Part shown: positions 5,442-12,308 of the stretch, one piece after another
Position numbering within the stretch: position 1 is the stretch's first letter
Layout of the letters: each line of letters starts with the position of its first letter
NCBI GenBank assembly: GCA_964517355.1
Contig: CAZFCK010000115.1
Location: forward strand, 1 to 14,653
Length of the DNA stretch: 14,653 nucleotides
Direction of reading: 5' to 3'
Source of the DNA: CAZFCK01 sp964517355
Lineage (GTDB): Bacteria; Desulfobacterota; Desulfovibrionia; Desulfovibrionales; Desulfovibrionaceae
The notes under the pieces: model-generated
Database searches by the model: none
The model's input: only the letters and a program-made list of their open reading frames with translations
What the model was told of the DNA's origin: nothing
Position numbers and translations under genes: made by a program

Positions 5442-8090
5442 TTAAGGCGCTACGGTCAAGAGGTACGCGTTTTCGGGTTGCAGGTATTTCCTGACCAGGT
5501 TTTGCAGATCCCGGGCCGTGAGCTTCTGGGCCTTTTCAATGTCCTTGACGTTGGCGTCGAGGGGCTGGCCGAGGGTGGAAAGCGTGGCGGCTTCGCGGCT
5601 GCGGCTCGAGAGACTTTGATGCTCCCGGTAGTAATCGCCTTGCAGCAGGTTTTTACCGCGTTGGATGGCCTCGTCGCTCAGCGGGGTTTCCTGCAATTCC
5701 TGGACAACGGCGTTGAACCCTTCCAAGGCTTGCTGCGCCTTTTCCGGGTACGTGCCGATGTAGAAGGCCATGAATCCGGTGGCCGGGCTCTGCCAGTTCA
5801 TGGCTGTGACTGAATACCCCAGCCCTTGTTCGTCCCGCAGGCGATTGAAGAGCAATCCGCTTTGACCGGCCAGGATTTCGCGCAACAATTTAAGTCCCGG
5901 GGTGTCTTCGTGATCCAGGGGCGGAATCTTGTATATCTGCAAGAGGTGCGTCTGGTTGCGGTTGGCGAGCTGGAGGGTGAGTTCGCGCTCCCCGCGCCAG
6001 TCCGGACTTTGGAACGCCGGCAACTCCTTGTCGGGCAGTGACGGCTTCAGGTCGCCGACGAGATGCTCCGCCAGTCCGCGTATCGCTTCGGGGTCGAAAT
6101 CGCCGCACACGGCCATAGTCCAGGGGGCGCCTTTCTGCTTGTCCCAGAATTCCTTGATCTGCTCCGCGGTGAAGGCTTGCACGCCGTCGATGGTTCCCAG
6201 GTGGAAATAGTCGTAGGGGTGGTCCACGTAGAGGAAAGGGAATATGTTGCGGAACGCCAGCCCCAGGGGTTTGTCCTCACGGCTTTTGATGGCCGCGACC
6301 TGATTCGTTTTTTCGCGCGCCACCTCTTCGGGGGCGAAGGCCGGTGTCGTCATGACCTCCCTGATGAGCGGGAGCAGTTCCTTGCTGAACCGCGAGGGAT
6401 ATTTCGCGTTGAGCACCATGGTGTCTCGTGTGGCGCTGGCGTTGAGTTCCGCGGCGTGATTGGAGAGGAAGTCGTCGAGTTCGTTGGCCGAGCGCTTGGC
6501 GGTGCCGGTGGTCAGCGTGTTGGCCGCAAGTTCGGCCAGTCCCTGGGCCTCGGGGGAAAGCAGGCTGTCGCCTCCGAGCATGGTTATGCTCACAGAGGTG
6601 TAGGGCAGGGTGTTGTCGGGCATGAGAATGAGCTTTTTCCCGTCTCCCAGTTCGATGGTTCTGATGCCGCCTGCGTCAGATTTGTGTTGCGCCGCGGTTT
6701 TTGCTTCGGGCGATGGCCAGAGTTGGGCAAGGTTTTGTTCAAGCGCGCGTTGTAACGGTTGGTCCGCCCCTGGAGCGAGAACGACGCAGGAAAGGGCGTC
6801 GGGCCTGAAATAGGTGTCGATGGCTTCCTGAAGTTGTTCACGGGTGGCGTTGTTCATTTGGTACAGGTAGTTTTGTTCGGAAATGCCCCCATTTTCAAAG
6901 AATTGGAAAAAGCCGAGCTTCGAGGCCAGGCCCGGCAGGGTTTCTTTGGTCCGGTAGAGGGCGTCCTCAAGATTGAGTTTCGCGCGGGAGAGTTCCTCGT
7001 CCGTGAAATCCTGGGCTTTGCAGTGCGCCAGTTCTTCGATGAGGGCCTTCCAGAACGTTTCGACCTTGTCCGTGTCCAATGTGGCGTAGATATAAAACAT
7101 GCCTGCGCGGTCCAGGGTCAGGGCGCTGGCTGAAATGTCGTCGACGAGTTGCTTGTCGTATTTGAAGGTGCGGTAGAGGCGTGACGTGTCGTCGCCGCCC
7201 AAAAGGTGTGCCAGCACTTCAAGCGTGGCGCTTTGCGCGGAGCGCAGGCCGGGCAGGGGAAAGGTTATGCTGAGGTAGGTCTTATTCCATTCGCCGTTGA
7301 TGGCGAGCAGCCTTGCCTCGCCCTGTTGGGCGTTGCGGATGGATTCCACGCTTATGGGCTCCGGGGGGGAGATGTCGCGGTTGTTGGCGAGATTTCCAAA
7401 GAGCGCGGTGGCTTGCTGGATAACGTCTTTGGCGTCTACGTCACCGCAGACCACGAGGAGCATGGATTGGGGCTGGTAGTACCTGGCGATGTAATCCTTG
7501 ATATCCTGGCTTGTTATGGCGTTGACGGTCTCCTCCGTGCCGATGATGGGCAGCTCGTAAGCGGTGTCCGGCCACGTCAGGGGTTGGACCCGCTTGAAAA
7601 GCAACGATTCCGGCGTGTCTTCGTTGCGTTTGAGTTCGGCGAGCACGACTTGCTTTTCTCGAGCGAGCTCTTCCGGATCGATGGAGGCATTGAAGACCAT
7701 GTCGTGCAGCACGTCCATGCCCAGGCGCCATTGGTCCGCGGGCATGTCGGTGTAAAAGACGGTATAGTCGAAGCTGGTCGCGGCGTTGAGCGCGCCGCCC
7801 GCGCCTTCAACGTCGCTTGCCACCTGCCCGGGGGCGCGGTTGGCCGTCCCCTTGAAGACCATATGCTCGAGCAGATGGCTTATGCCGGCCTGCTCCGGGG
7901 TTTCATAGGCCGAACCCGCGCGGACATACAGTCTGAGCGAGGCCAGGGGGAAGCGCGTGTCCTCCTGGACAAGGACGGTCAAGCCGTTGGGCAGGGTGGT
8001 CACAACTGGTTCCGCTGCCAGTGCGGATATCGGCGCCAAGACCATGTGCATGAATAAGACTCCTAAAAAGGTAAAAAGAGTTGGATACAT
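5442..8090 (-). CDS. M16-family zinc metalloprotease, two-domain, secreted
   Basis: 882 residues from the chosen ATG. The N-terminus (MYPTLFTFLGVLFMHMVLAP, then an Ala-rich stretch ending near residue 26) is a signal peptide, so the enzyme should act in the periplasm. The inverted zinc motif HLLEH lies at 72-76, with the third ligand Glu152 at the expected distance in the REKQVVLAE segment. The protein holds two M16 repeats. The second half (about 460-882) lacks the HxxEH motif but keeps the Arg/Tyr substrate element RLRDEQGLGYS (Arg752, Tyr759), as in pitrilysin-type and PqqL/YmxG-like peptidases. Degradation of peptides or signal-peptide fragments is likely; the natural substrate is unknown. 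The frame opens further upstream with a TTG at 8165, but the ATG at 8090 has GGAG 8 nt upstream and starts the signal peptide directly. No partner subunit gene is adjacent, consistent with a single chain carrying both halves. Confidence 0.92.
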   Translation of the reverse strand: MYPTLFTFLGVLFMHMVLAPISALAAEPVVTTLPNGLTVLVQEDTRFPLASLRLYVRAGSAYETPEQAGISHLLEHMVFKGTANRAPGQVASDVEGAGGALNAATSFDYTVFYTDMPADQWRLGMDVLHDMVFNASIDPEELAREKQVVLAELKRNEDTPESLLFKRVQPLTWPDTAYELPIIGTEETVNAITSQDIKDYIARYYQPQSMLLVVCGDVDAKDVIQQATALFGNLANNRDISPPEPISVESIRNAQQGEARLLAINGEWNKTYLSITFPLPGLRSAQSATLEVLAHLLGGDDTSRLYRTFKYDKQLVDDISASALTLDRAGMFYIYATLDTDKVETFWKALIEELAHCKAQDFTDEELSRAKLNLEDALYRTKETLPGLASKLGFFQFFENGGISEQNYLYQMNNATREQLQEAIDTYFRPDALSCVVLAPGADQPLQRALEQNLAQLWPSPEAKTAAQHKSDAGGIRTIELGDGKKLILMPDNTLPYTSVSITMLGGDSLLSPEAQGLAELAANTLTTGTAKRSANELDDFLSNHAAELNASATRDTMVLNAKYPSRFSKELLPLIREVMTTPAFAPEEVAREKTNQVAAIKSREDKPLGLAFRNIFPFLYVDHPYDYFHLGTIDGVQAFTAEQIKEFWDKQKGAPWTMAVCGDFDPEAIRGLAEHLVGDLKPSLPDKELPAFQSPDWRGERELTLQLANRNQTHLLQIYKIPPLDHEDTPGLKLLREILAGQSGLLFNRLRDEQGLGYSVTAMNWQSPATGFMAFYIGTYPEKAQQALEGFNAVVQELQETPLSDEAIQRGKNLLQGDYYREHQSLSSRSREAATLSTLGQPLDANVKDIEKAQKLTARDLQNLVRKYLQPENAYLLTVAP

Positions 8091-8749
8091 TGCAGGCTCC
8101 GTCGTGGTGTTGCGCAAGGCGGCGTCATGCGCCGCGTAACTGCCTGATGCGCGGTGGTTGTTCAATTTGTGATGATCATGTCCAGTAAGATGCCGTTCTT
8201 AAAGGGACGATGCTTGAAAAAGTGGAACATGTCTCAGAGAATAACCATTTCGCATCATTTGACCAGCTGGCAGGGCGGTGTCTAACACTTTTTTCATGAA
8301 CCAGAAAGCCGGGTGTAATGAAGTGAATTGGGGAACGTAACACAAGACAATCATGCTGTTTATCTTGCACCCCCCCGGTTGCTTCTGTATCATCCCACTT
8401 CGAGCAGAAGATATTTGCTTTTCTCCTCTCGCGGTTGCGCCGGACGGCCTCCCTACAGCGTGAGGCGTGCCGTCCTTGCAAAGGGGCGAGGGGTGTTATG
8501 GATTTTTCCCGCAGAAGTGGACTATTGTTCCGGGGGAGAGCCGTGTTTCGGGAGGATGACGCGCCGCAGGGGCCGAGGCCGCGCGTATGTCTTTGCGCAA
8601 GATGATATTGCGTTGTATACGTGTTCATGAATGTAAGGAGCGGGCACCGGTTGCCGGCGGCGACAGGTGGAGTCCCCCTGACTTCCGGTGTGTGACGAAG
8701 ATGTTATCTCATATGGAAAGCGCAACAATTCTGAAGCGAGGCAGAACAC
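8091..8749. other. Intergenic region between divergent M16 protease and signalling operon
   Basis: No convincing gene is seen in these 659 bp. Open frames of 60-150 codons exist on both strands, but their translations have erratic composition and no domain-like pattern. A structured element pairs GGACGGCCTC (8442-8451) with GAG (8462-8464) plus GCCGTCC (8469-8475). Smaller features are the palindrome GTGTCTAACAC (8279-8289), a C7 run (8370-8376), and a GAGG 8-9 nt before the TTG start at 8750. Promoters for both flanking genes must lie here. Confidence 0.6.
8365..8393 (+). promoter_or_regulatory. Candidate sigma70-type promoter for the signalling operon
   Basis: TTGCAC (8365-8370) and TATCAT (8388-8393) are separated by exactly 17 nt. 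The -10 box matches 5 of 6 consensus bases and the -35 box only 3 of 6. If used, transcription would begin near 8400, leaving a leader of about 350 nt containing the 8442-8475 stem. A weaker alternative is TTGCGC-17-TATACG nearer the gene (about 8593-8621). Confidence 0.2.
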
Positions 8750-9871
8750 TTGCTGGAACACACGCCACGTGTATTAATTATTGACGATGAAAGCATTAAT
8801 GTGATGGTGCTGCGTGGCATGCTGCGGTCCGCGGGCTTTGATACGTTGGCGGCCATGGACGGTCCGGCCGGCCGGGAATTGGCGCGCGTGGAGCAGCCTG
8901 ATCTGATTTTGCTCGACATCATGATGCCGGGGGAGAACGGTTTTGAAACCTGCCGCAAGTTGAAGCAAGACCCAAGCTGCACAGACATTCCGCTTATTTT
9001 CATTTCCGCCTTGAGCGACGTGGACAACAAGGTCCACGGCCTGGAGATCGGCGCCATGGACTATATCACCAAGCCGTTTGAAAAAGCGGAGGTTATGGCC
9101 CGCATCCGGCTCCACCTGAAACTCAAGCTGGCGCATAGGGCGGTCATCGAGGAACAGGCGGCCAGGCTGCGCCAGATCGCGGAGGCGCAACAATCCATTC
9201 TTGTGCAGCCCGATGATTATCCCGAAGCGCGTTTCGCAATAAAGTATGTACCCATATTGGAGGCGGGAGGCGATTTCTACGACGTGTTCCCCGCCGGGAG
9301 CAAGACATTCTGCTATTTTGTGGCCGACATCTGCGGCCATGATCTGGGCGCGTCGTTCGTGACCTCGTCGCTCAAGGCTCTTGTGCGCCAAAATTCCGGG
9401 CCGCTGTACACTCCCACCGAAACGATGAAGAACATCAATTCGGTGCTCAAGACCATATTGAAGGACGGCAAGTATCTTACCGCCCAGGGGTGTTACCTGC
9501 ACAGGGGGAGTTCCCGGCTCACGGTGATCAACGCCGGCCACCCTCCGGCAATTTATGTCGATTGCAATGGCCAAGCCCATTTCATACAGGGAGAAGGCGA
9601 CATTCTGGGCGCCTTCGATACGGTGTGCCTGGAACCGGTCACCATGCGCGTTGAGCAGGGCGACAGGCTTTATCTGTTTACGGACGGACTGACGGAGCGA
9701 TTCGGTACCAGCAAGGTGAACAGAACCCAAGGCGAAAGCCTGTTGTTGCAGCTTTGTCAGGAGTATCATTATCTGCCGGTCGCGCAGGCGGTTGAAACCA
9801 TTGTGGACAAGCTCATGCCCGCACAATCCGCACAGGAAGACGACCTTGTGCTGCTGGGGGTGGAGGTATGA
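8750..9871 (+). CDS. Response regulator with PP2C (RsbU/SpoIIE-type) phosphatase output
   Basis: 373-residue cytoplasmic protein. Residues 5-125 are a receiver domain with the acidic pair Asp12-Asp13, phospho-acceptor Asp56 (LLDIMMPG), Ser86 and Lys108 (YITKPF). A helical linker (about 125-150) leads to a PP2C-type SpoIIE/RsbU phosphatase domain (about 160-373). Its metal-binding acids are visible in GGDFYD (Asp175, Asp178), ADICGHD (Asp193, Asp198), LFTDGLTE (Asp312) and the C-terminal EDDLVLL (Asp364/365). Such proteins dephosphorylate a STAS-domain antagonist when activated by receiver phosphorylation (RsbU, Bordetella BtrU and Pseudomonas HsbR are relatives in principle). The start is a TTG: a stop lies six codons upstream and the next ATG would remove the essential Asp pair. 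GAGG precedes it at usable spacing. Its stop overlaps the next gene in an ATGA, which suggests translational coupling to the kinase/STAS protein. Confidence 0.92.
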   Translation: MLEHTPRVLIIDDESINVMVLRGMLRSAGFDTLAAMDGPAGRELARVEQPDLILLDIMMPGENGFETCRKLKQDPSCTDIPLIFISALSDVDNKVHGLEIGAMDYITKPFEKAEVMARIRLHLKLKLAHRAVIEEQAARLRQIAEAQQSILVQPDDYPEARFAIKYVPILEAGGDFYDVFPAGSKTFCYFVADICGHDLGASFVTSSLKALVRQNSGPLYTPTETMKNINSVLKTILKDGKYLTAQGCYLHRGSSRLTVINAGHPPAIYVDCNGQAHFIQGEGDILGAFDTVCLEPVTMRVEQGDRLYLFTDGLTERFGTSKVNRTQGESLLLQLCQEYHYLPVAQAVETIVDKLMPAQSAQEDDLVLLGVEV

Positions 9872-10602
9872 GCCGTTTTGAAGTGACCAGAGGCGAAAAC
9901 AGCCTGCAGATGGTCATGTGCGCTGATTTGAAGAATATCGACAGGGTCAGCAAAGAACTCAAGGCGTTTTTCAAACAACAAGGGCTGGAAGCGTATGCGT
10001 TTGATATCTTGCTTGTCATGCGCGAGGCCCTTTCCAACGCAATGATTCACGGTTGTTCTAAAGATGGTGATAAACAGGTGGATTTTCATCTGAAATTCGA
10101 GGGCTGTTCCCTGACCATGCGCGTGGCCGACAATGGTCCTGGATTCGAATGGAGCAAGGCGTCACTGACCGCCCCGCGCCCCGATTCGACACGGGGGCGC
10201 GGGTTGAGTATCATGAAAAATTATTTTGATGCAATGGAGTACAATGCTCAAGGCAATGTCGTTGTACTCACAAAACACTGCCAAGAGGGGGCGTGCATGA
10301 GCACAATGCAACACTCCACAGATGCGGCCGTTGTCAAACCGGGGCGTGACATTGTTTCGTCCATGGCGCAAGCCTTCAAGCTGGAACTTAAGGATTATGT
10401 AGACAAAGGAGTGAAAGAGCTTACTGTGGACCTGGATGGCGTGGAACTGATAGATTCCATAGGTATGGGGTTACTCATTGCGGCGCATAATTCTTTGATG
10501 AAAAACGGCGGAAAACTCAAGGTTGTCAACCCCAGTGAAGATATTCTACGTCTGTTGCGAACAATGAGGCTGGACAAACATTTCGAAGTCCTCTCAAGTT
10601 GA
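9868..10602 (+). CDS. Fused anti-sigma-type HATPase kinase and STAS antagonist
   Basis: 244 residues combining two proteins usually encoded separately. Residues about 10-137 are an RsbW/SpoIIAB-type GHKL kinase: N-box EALSNA (Glu53, Asn57), G1 DNGPG (88-92), and G2 around RGRGLSIM (110-116). Residues about 150-244 are a STAS domain of the RsbV/SpoIIAA type, with the phosphorylatable serine in DSIGMG (Asp196-Ser197). In partner switching the kinase phosphorylates the STAS serine and otherwise binds an output such as a sigma factor; the PP2C phosphatase reverses this. Here kinase and antagonist are in one chain with almost no linker (TKHCQEGACMSTMQ). The start ATG overlaps the stop of the PP2C gene. 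An in-frame ATG at 10297 with a strong Shine-Dalgarno could make the STAS half (101 residues) alone. A frame-restoring indel joining two once-overlapping genes is a possible origin. Confidence 0.9.
   Translation: MSRFEVTRGENSLQMVMCADLKNIDRVSKELKAFFKQQGLEAYAFDILLVMREALSNAMIHGCSKDGDKQVDFHLKFEGCSLTMRVADNGPGFEWSKASLTAPRPDSTRGRGLSIMKNYFDAMEYNAQGNVVVLTKHCQEGACMSTMQHSTDAAVVKPGRDIVSSMAQAFKLELKDYVDKGVKELTVDLDGVELIDSIGMGLLIAAHNSLMKNGGKLKVVNPSEDILRLLRTMRLDKHFEVLSS
10284..10299 (+). promoter_or_regulatory. Internal ribosome-binding site and start codon before the STAS domain
   Basis: AGAGGGGG (10284-10291) lies 5 nt before an ATG at 10297-10299 that is in frame with the fusion gene (Met144). It falls exactly at the domain boundary, and translation from it would yield a stand-alone RsbV-like protein of 101 residues ending at 10602. 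The sequence across the ATG reads GCATGAGC, so a one-base frame difference in the upstream half would have produced a classical ATGA stop/start overlap. Confidence 0.5.
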
Positions 10603-10624
10603 CGCCTTCACCGAGGAGCGCGCG

Positions 10625-11938
10625 ATGGAAGACAACATTCTGGAAATGTTCCTTGAAGATACGCGGGAGCATCTTGCCGACATTGAAACCGACCTTCTGG
10701 ACATTGAAGAGGCCGGTCCTGATTTTGATCTCGAACTGGTGAACAAGGTTTTTCGCACCGCGCATTCCATAAAGGGCAGCGCGGGATTCCTCGCTTTGGA
10801 CAATGTCCGCGATCTTTCGCATAAGATCGAGAATGTTCTGGACATGATTCGGAGCAGGGAAATCATTCCCGCTTCAGACGTGGTCAACGTGATATTGCGC
10901 GCCTTCGACAAGCTTCAAGAACTCGTTGACAACATTGAACAAAGCGAATCCATCGATATTTCGGAACATGTGGAGGCCCTGACCCATCTGGTCACCAGCC
11001 ATTTGCCCGATGAAGAAAAGAGTTCCGTCACCAGCACCACCCGGTTGCATCTTCCCGATGGCAAACCCATCTTCGCCATTTCCGAGCATGACTTGAAACA
11101 GGCGCGAAAAGGGGGCAACTATATCTATCTTGTTGAATACGATCTCATCCATGATGTGCACAAGAAGGACAATACTCCCCTGGATCTGATGAAATCACTG
11201 GAGCGTAGCGGCCTCATCCTGGACTGCAAGACGGACATCGGCGCAGTGGGCGACCTGGAGGGCGAACTCTCCAACCGCATTCCATTTTTCGTGCTTTACG
11301 CCACGATTTTGGAACCCGATTTGTGCCGTGCCATTTTTCAGGTGGATCATCAGTATATTCACCATATTGAAGATGCTCCCGCAGTTGCTGCGGAGCCTGA
11401 GAAAGTCGCTCCTCGAAAGGCTGTGGAAAAGGCGGACCTTGAAGACTTGGAGCGGCAGCTGGATGAGGCCATGTCCCGCCAGCCGCAAAGACCTGCGAGT
11501 GTGAGCCCGACCAAGCCGCATGCATCCCTGACCGAGGTTCTCAAAAACAAACCGTTGGGAAAGTCCGCGGGCGAAGCGGCCGCTTCCCCCAGTGAAGACT
11601 ATTCGGAACAAGGAGAGGGATATATTCTCAACGGCAGGGGCGAAAGCGGCACCTTGACCTTTACGGGCAACGCCACCATTGAACGCGGCGCGGATTTGCG
11701 CAAGGCGCTCCTGCTGGCCTTGGAGCGGTTTACTGAATTGACTCTGGATTTGGAGCAGATTGAGGAAGCGGATTTGGCTTTTCTGCAATTGCTCTTCGCA
11801 ACTCACCGCAGCGCTGCGGAAAGGAATATAGATTTAACAATTAAAGCGGATGCTGCGGCCCCGTTACTGGACGTTGCCAAGAGGGTTGGTTTTGGCCATA
11901 AGGTGGAGGATGGTTTTCAGGCAATTTTTACGTTTTGA
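10625..11938 (+). CDS. HPt-STAS hybrid protein with CheA-like N-terminus and no kinase
   Basis: 437 residues, cytoplasmic. Residues 1-108 are a CheA P1-type HPt domain with FRTAHSIKGSAGFL; His47 is the expected phospho-acceptor. Residues about 140-250 form a globular segment (YIYLVEYDL, LMKSLERSGLI, FFVLYATI, AIFQVDHQYIHHIED) resembling the region that follows HPt in the neighbouring CheA. A charged, Ala/Pro-containing linker follows (about 251-335). Residues about 338-437 are a STAS domain (GTLTFTGNATIERGADLRKA, LTLDLEQIEEADLAFLQLL). In the STAS signature the serine after Asp383 is Leu384, so this domain cannot be regulated by the usual serine phosphorylation. No HATPase or CheW-like domain is present. 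GAGGAG 7 nt before the ATG gives a strong ribosome site, and only 22 bp separate it from the fusion gene. It probably passes or stores phosphoryl groups and docks partner-switching or Che proteins. Confidence 0.85.
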   Translation: MEDNILEMFLEDTREHLADIETDLLDIEEAGPDFDLELVNKVFRTAHSIKGSAGFLALDNVRDLSHKIENVLDMIRSREIIPASDVVNVILRAFDKLQELVDNIEQSESIDISEHVEALTHLVTSHLPDEEKSSVTSTTRLHLPDGKPIFAISEHDLKQARKGGNYIYLVEYDLIHDVHKKDNTPLDLMKSLERSGLILDCKTDIGAVGDLEGELSNRIPFFVLYATILEPDLCRAIFQVDHQYIHHIEDAPAVAAEPEKVAPRKAVEKADLEDLERQLDEAMSRQPQRPASVSPTKPHASLTEVLKNKPLGKSAGEAAASPSEDYSEQGEGYILNGRGESGTLTFTGNATIERGADLRKALLLALERFTELTLDLEQIEEADLAFLQLLFATHRSAAERNIDLTIKADAAAPLLDVAKRVGFGHKVEDGFQAIFTF

Positions 11939-11956
11939 CAAGCAACAGGGAGCCGT

Positions 11957-12103
11957 ATGCGCCAGAGCATTTCAATCTGGAGCGTGTTGTCTGTGAAATT
12001 GCTTTGCCTCCGTCTGGTTACGTACTTTATGGAAAAGGTCTTAAGAATCGCCACTAGTTGTAACCTGGGACAATTTATCAGTATCTGTGCAATATCGAAC
12101 TAG
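11957..12103 (+). CDS. Possible small ORF, 48 residues, unrecognised
   Basis: ATG at 11957 is preceded by CAGGGAG at 4-5 nt spacing, 18 bp after the HPt-STAS stop. The translation starts MRQSISIWSVLSVKLLCLRL, is hydrophobic in its first half, and ends at a TAG. Much of it lies in repeat-like sequence (11964-11978 and 12031-12052), which argues against a conserved protein. It could equally be a remnant of a broken gene. No family is recognised. Confidence 0.22.
   Translation: MRQSISIWSVLSVKLLCLRLVTYFMEKVLRIATSCNLGQFISICAISN
12031..12052 (+). repeat. Short intergenic repeat, copy 2 (AAAAGGT..TTAAGAATC)
   Basis: Near match to 5215-5237 downstream of the YchF-like gene; AAAAGGT and TTAAGAATC are exact. 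In both places it precedes the 25-bp GGCGAAAATGCGC-type repeat in the same order, by 108 nt (copy 1) and 203 nt (copy 2). Confidence 0.5.
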
Positions 12104-12142
12104 ATATTCGCAGATCCTGGGGGGCGTTTCCCCTGGCGGGGT

Positions 12143-12258
12143 TTAGAGCGTCGTTGCCTTGAAAAAGTATAGATGTTCTTATGTGTTTCCCTGAAACAAT
12201 GAACATTGCTTCAGGGGATAAGCCTTTCCGAAAGGCGAAAATGCGCTGGGGCGGAGCC
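12143..12258 (+). repeat. Composite intergenic repeat, copy 2, upstream of cheA
   Basis: The left end TTAGAGC-N9-TTGAAAAAGT (12143-12168) matches 895-920 with the same spacing. The centre holds the near-palindrome at 12190-12216 and the stem GCCTTT-ccg-AAAGGC (12222-12236). The right end (12234-12258) is identical over 25 bp to 5323-5347. The element ends 50 bp before the cheA start codon, so it may carry or influence cheA expression signals. Confidence 0.7.
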
Positions 12259-12308
12259 TTCGATTGTGCCATTGCAAAATTACTTTGCTCTAACTGTGGG
12301 ATAGGGCC

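Larger units (their letters stand above)
11939..12308. other. Repeat-rich gap between the HPt-STAS gene and cheA
   Basis: 370 bp holding a possible 48-codon ORF (11957-12103), two short intergenic repeats shared with 5215-5347, and a near-palindrome. CCCTGAAACAATG (12190-12202) faces CATTGCTTCAGGG (12204-12216), a 12/13 match. No clear terminator with a U-run and no convincing promoter could be identified, so it is open whether cheA is read through from the upstream operon. The motif AGAGCATTTCAATCT (11964-11978) echoes AGAGCATTTAATCT at 897-910. Confidence 0.6.

Noticed and set aside
8091..8165. TTG-initiated N-terminal extension of the M16 protease
   Set aside because: The ATG at 8090 has a better ribosome site and begins a clean signal peptide; the extension is charged and featureless.
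8498..8605. 35-codon ORF with GAGGGG before its ATG in the leader of the signalling operon
   Set aside because: Arg-rich composition without pattern. The ribosome-site match alone is weak evidence in G-rich sequence, so it is not annotated as a gene.
8176..8628. 150-codon open frame on the - strand in the large intergenic region
   Set aside because: Composition is irregular (Arg/Ser/Thr rich, no hydrophobic core pattern), there is no convincing ribosome site, and no family is recognised.
8774..9826. 350-codon open frame on the - strand opposite the response regulator
   Set aside because: Antisense shadow of a gene with complete REC and PP2C motifs; no domain visible in the translation.
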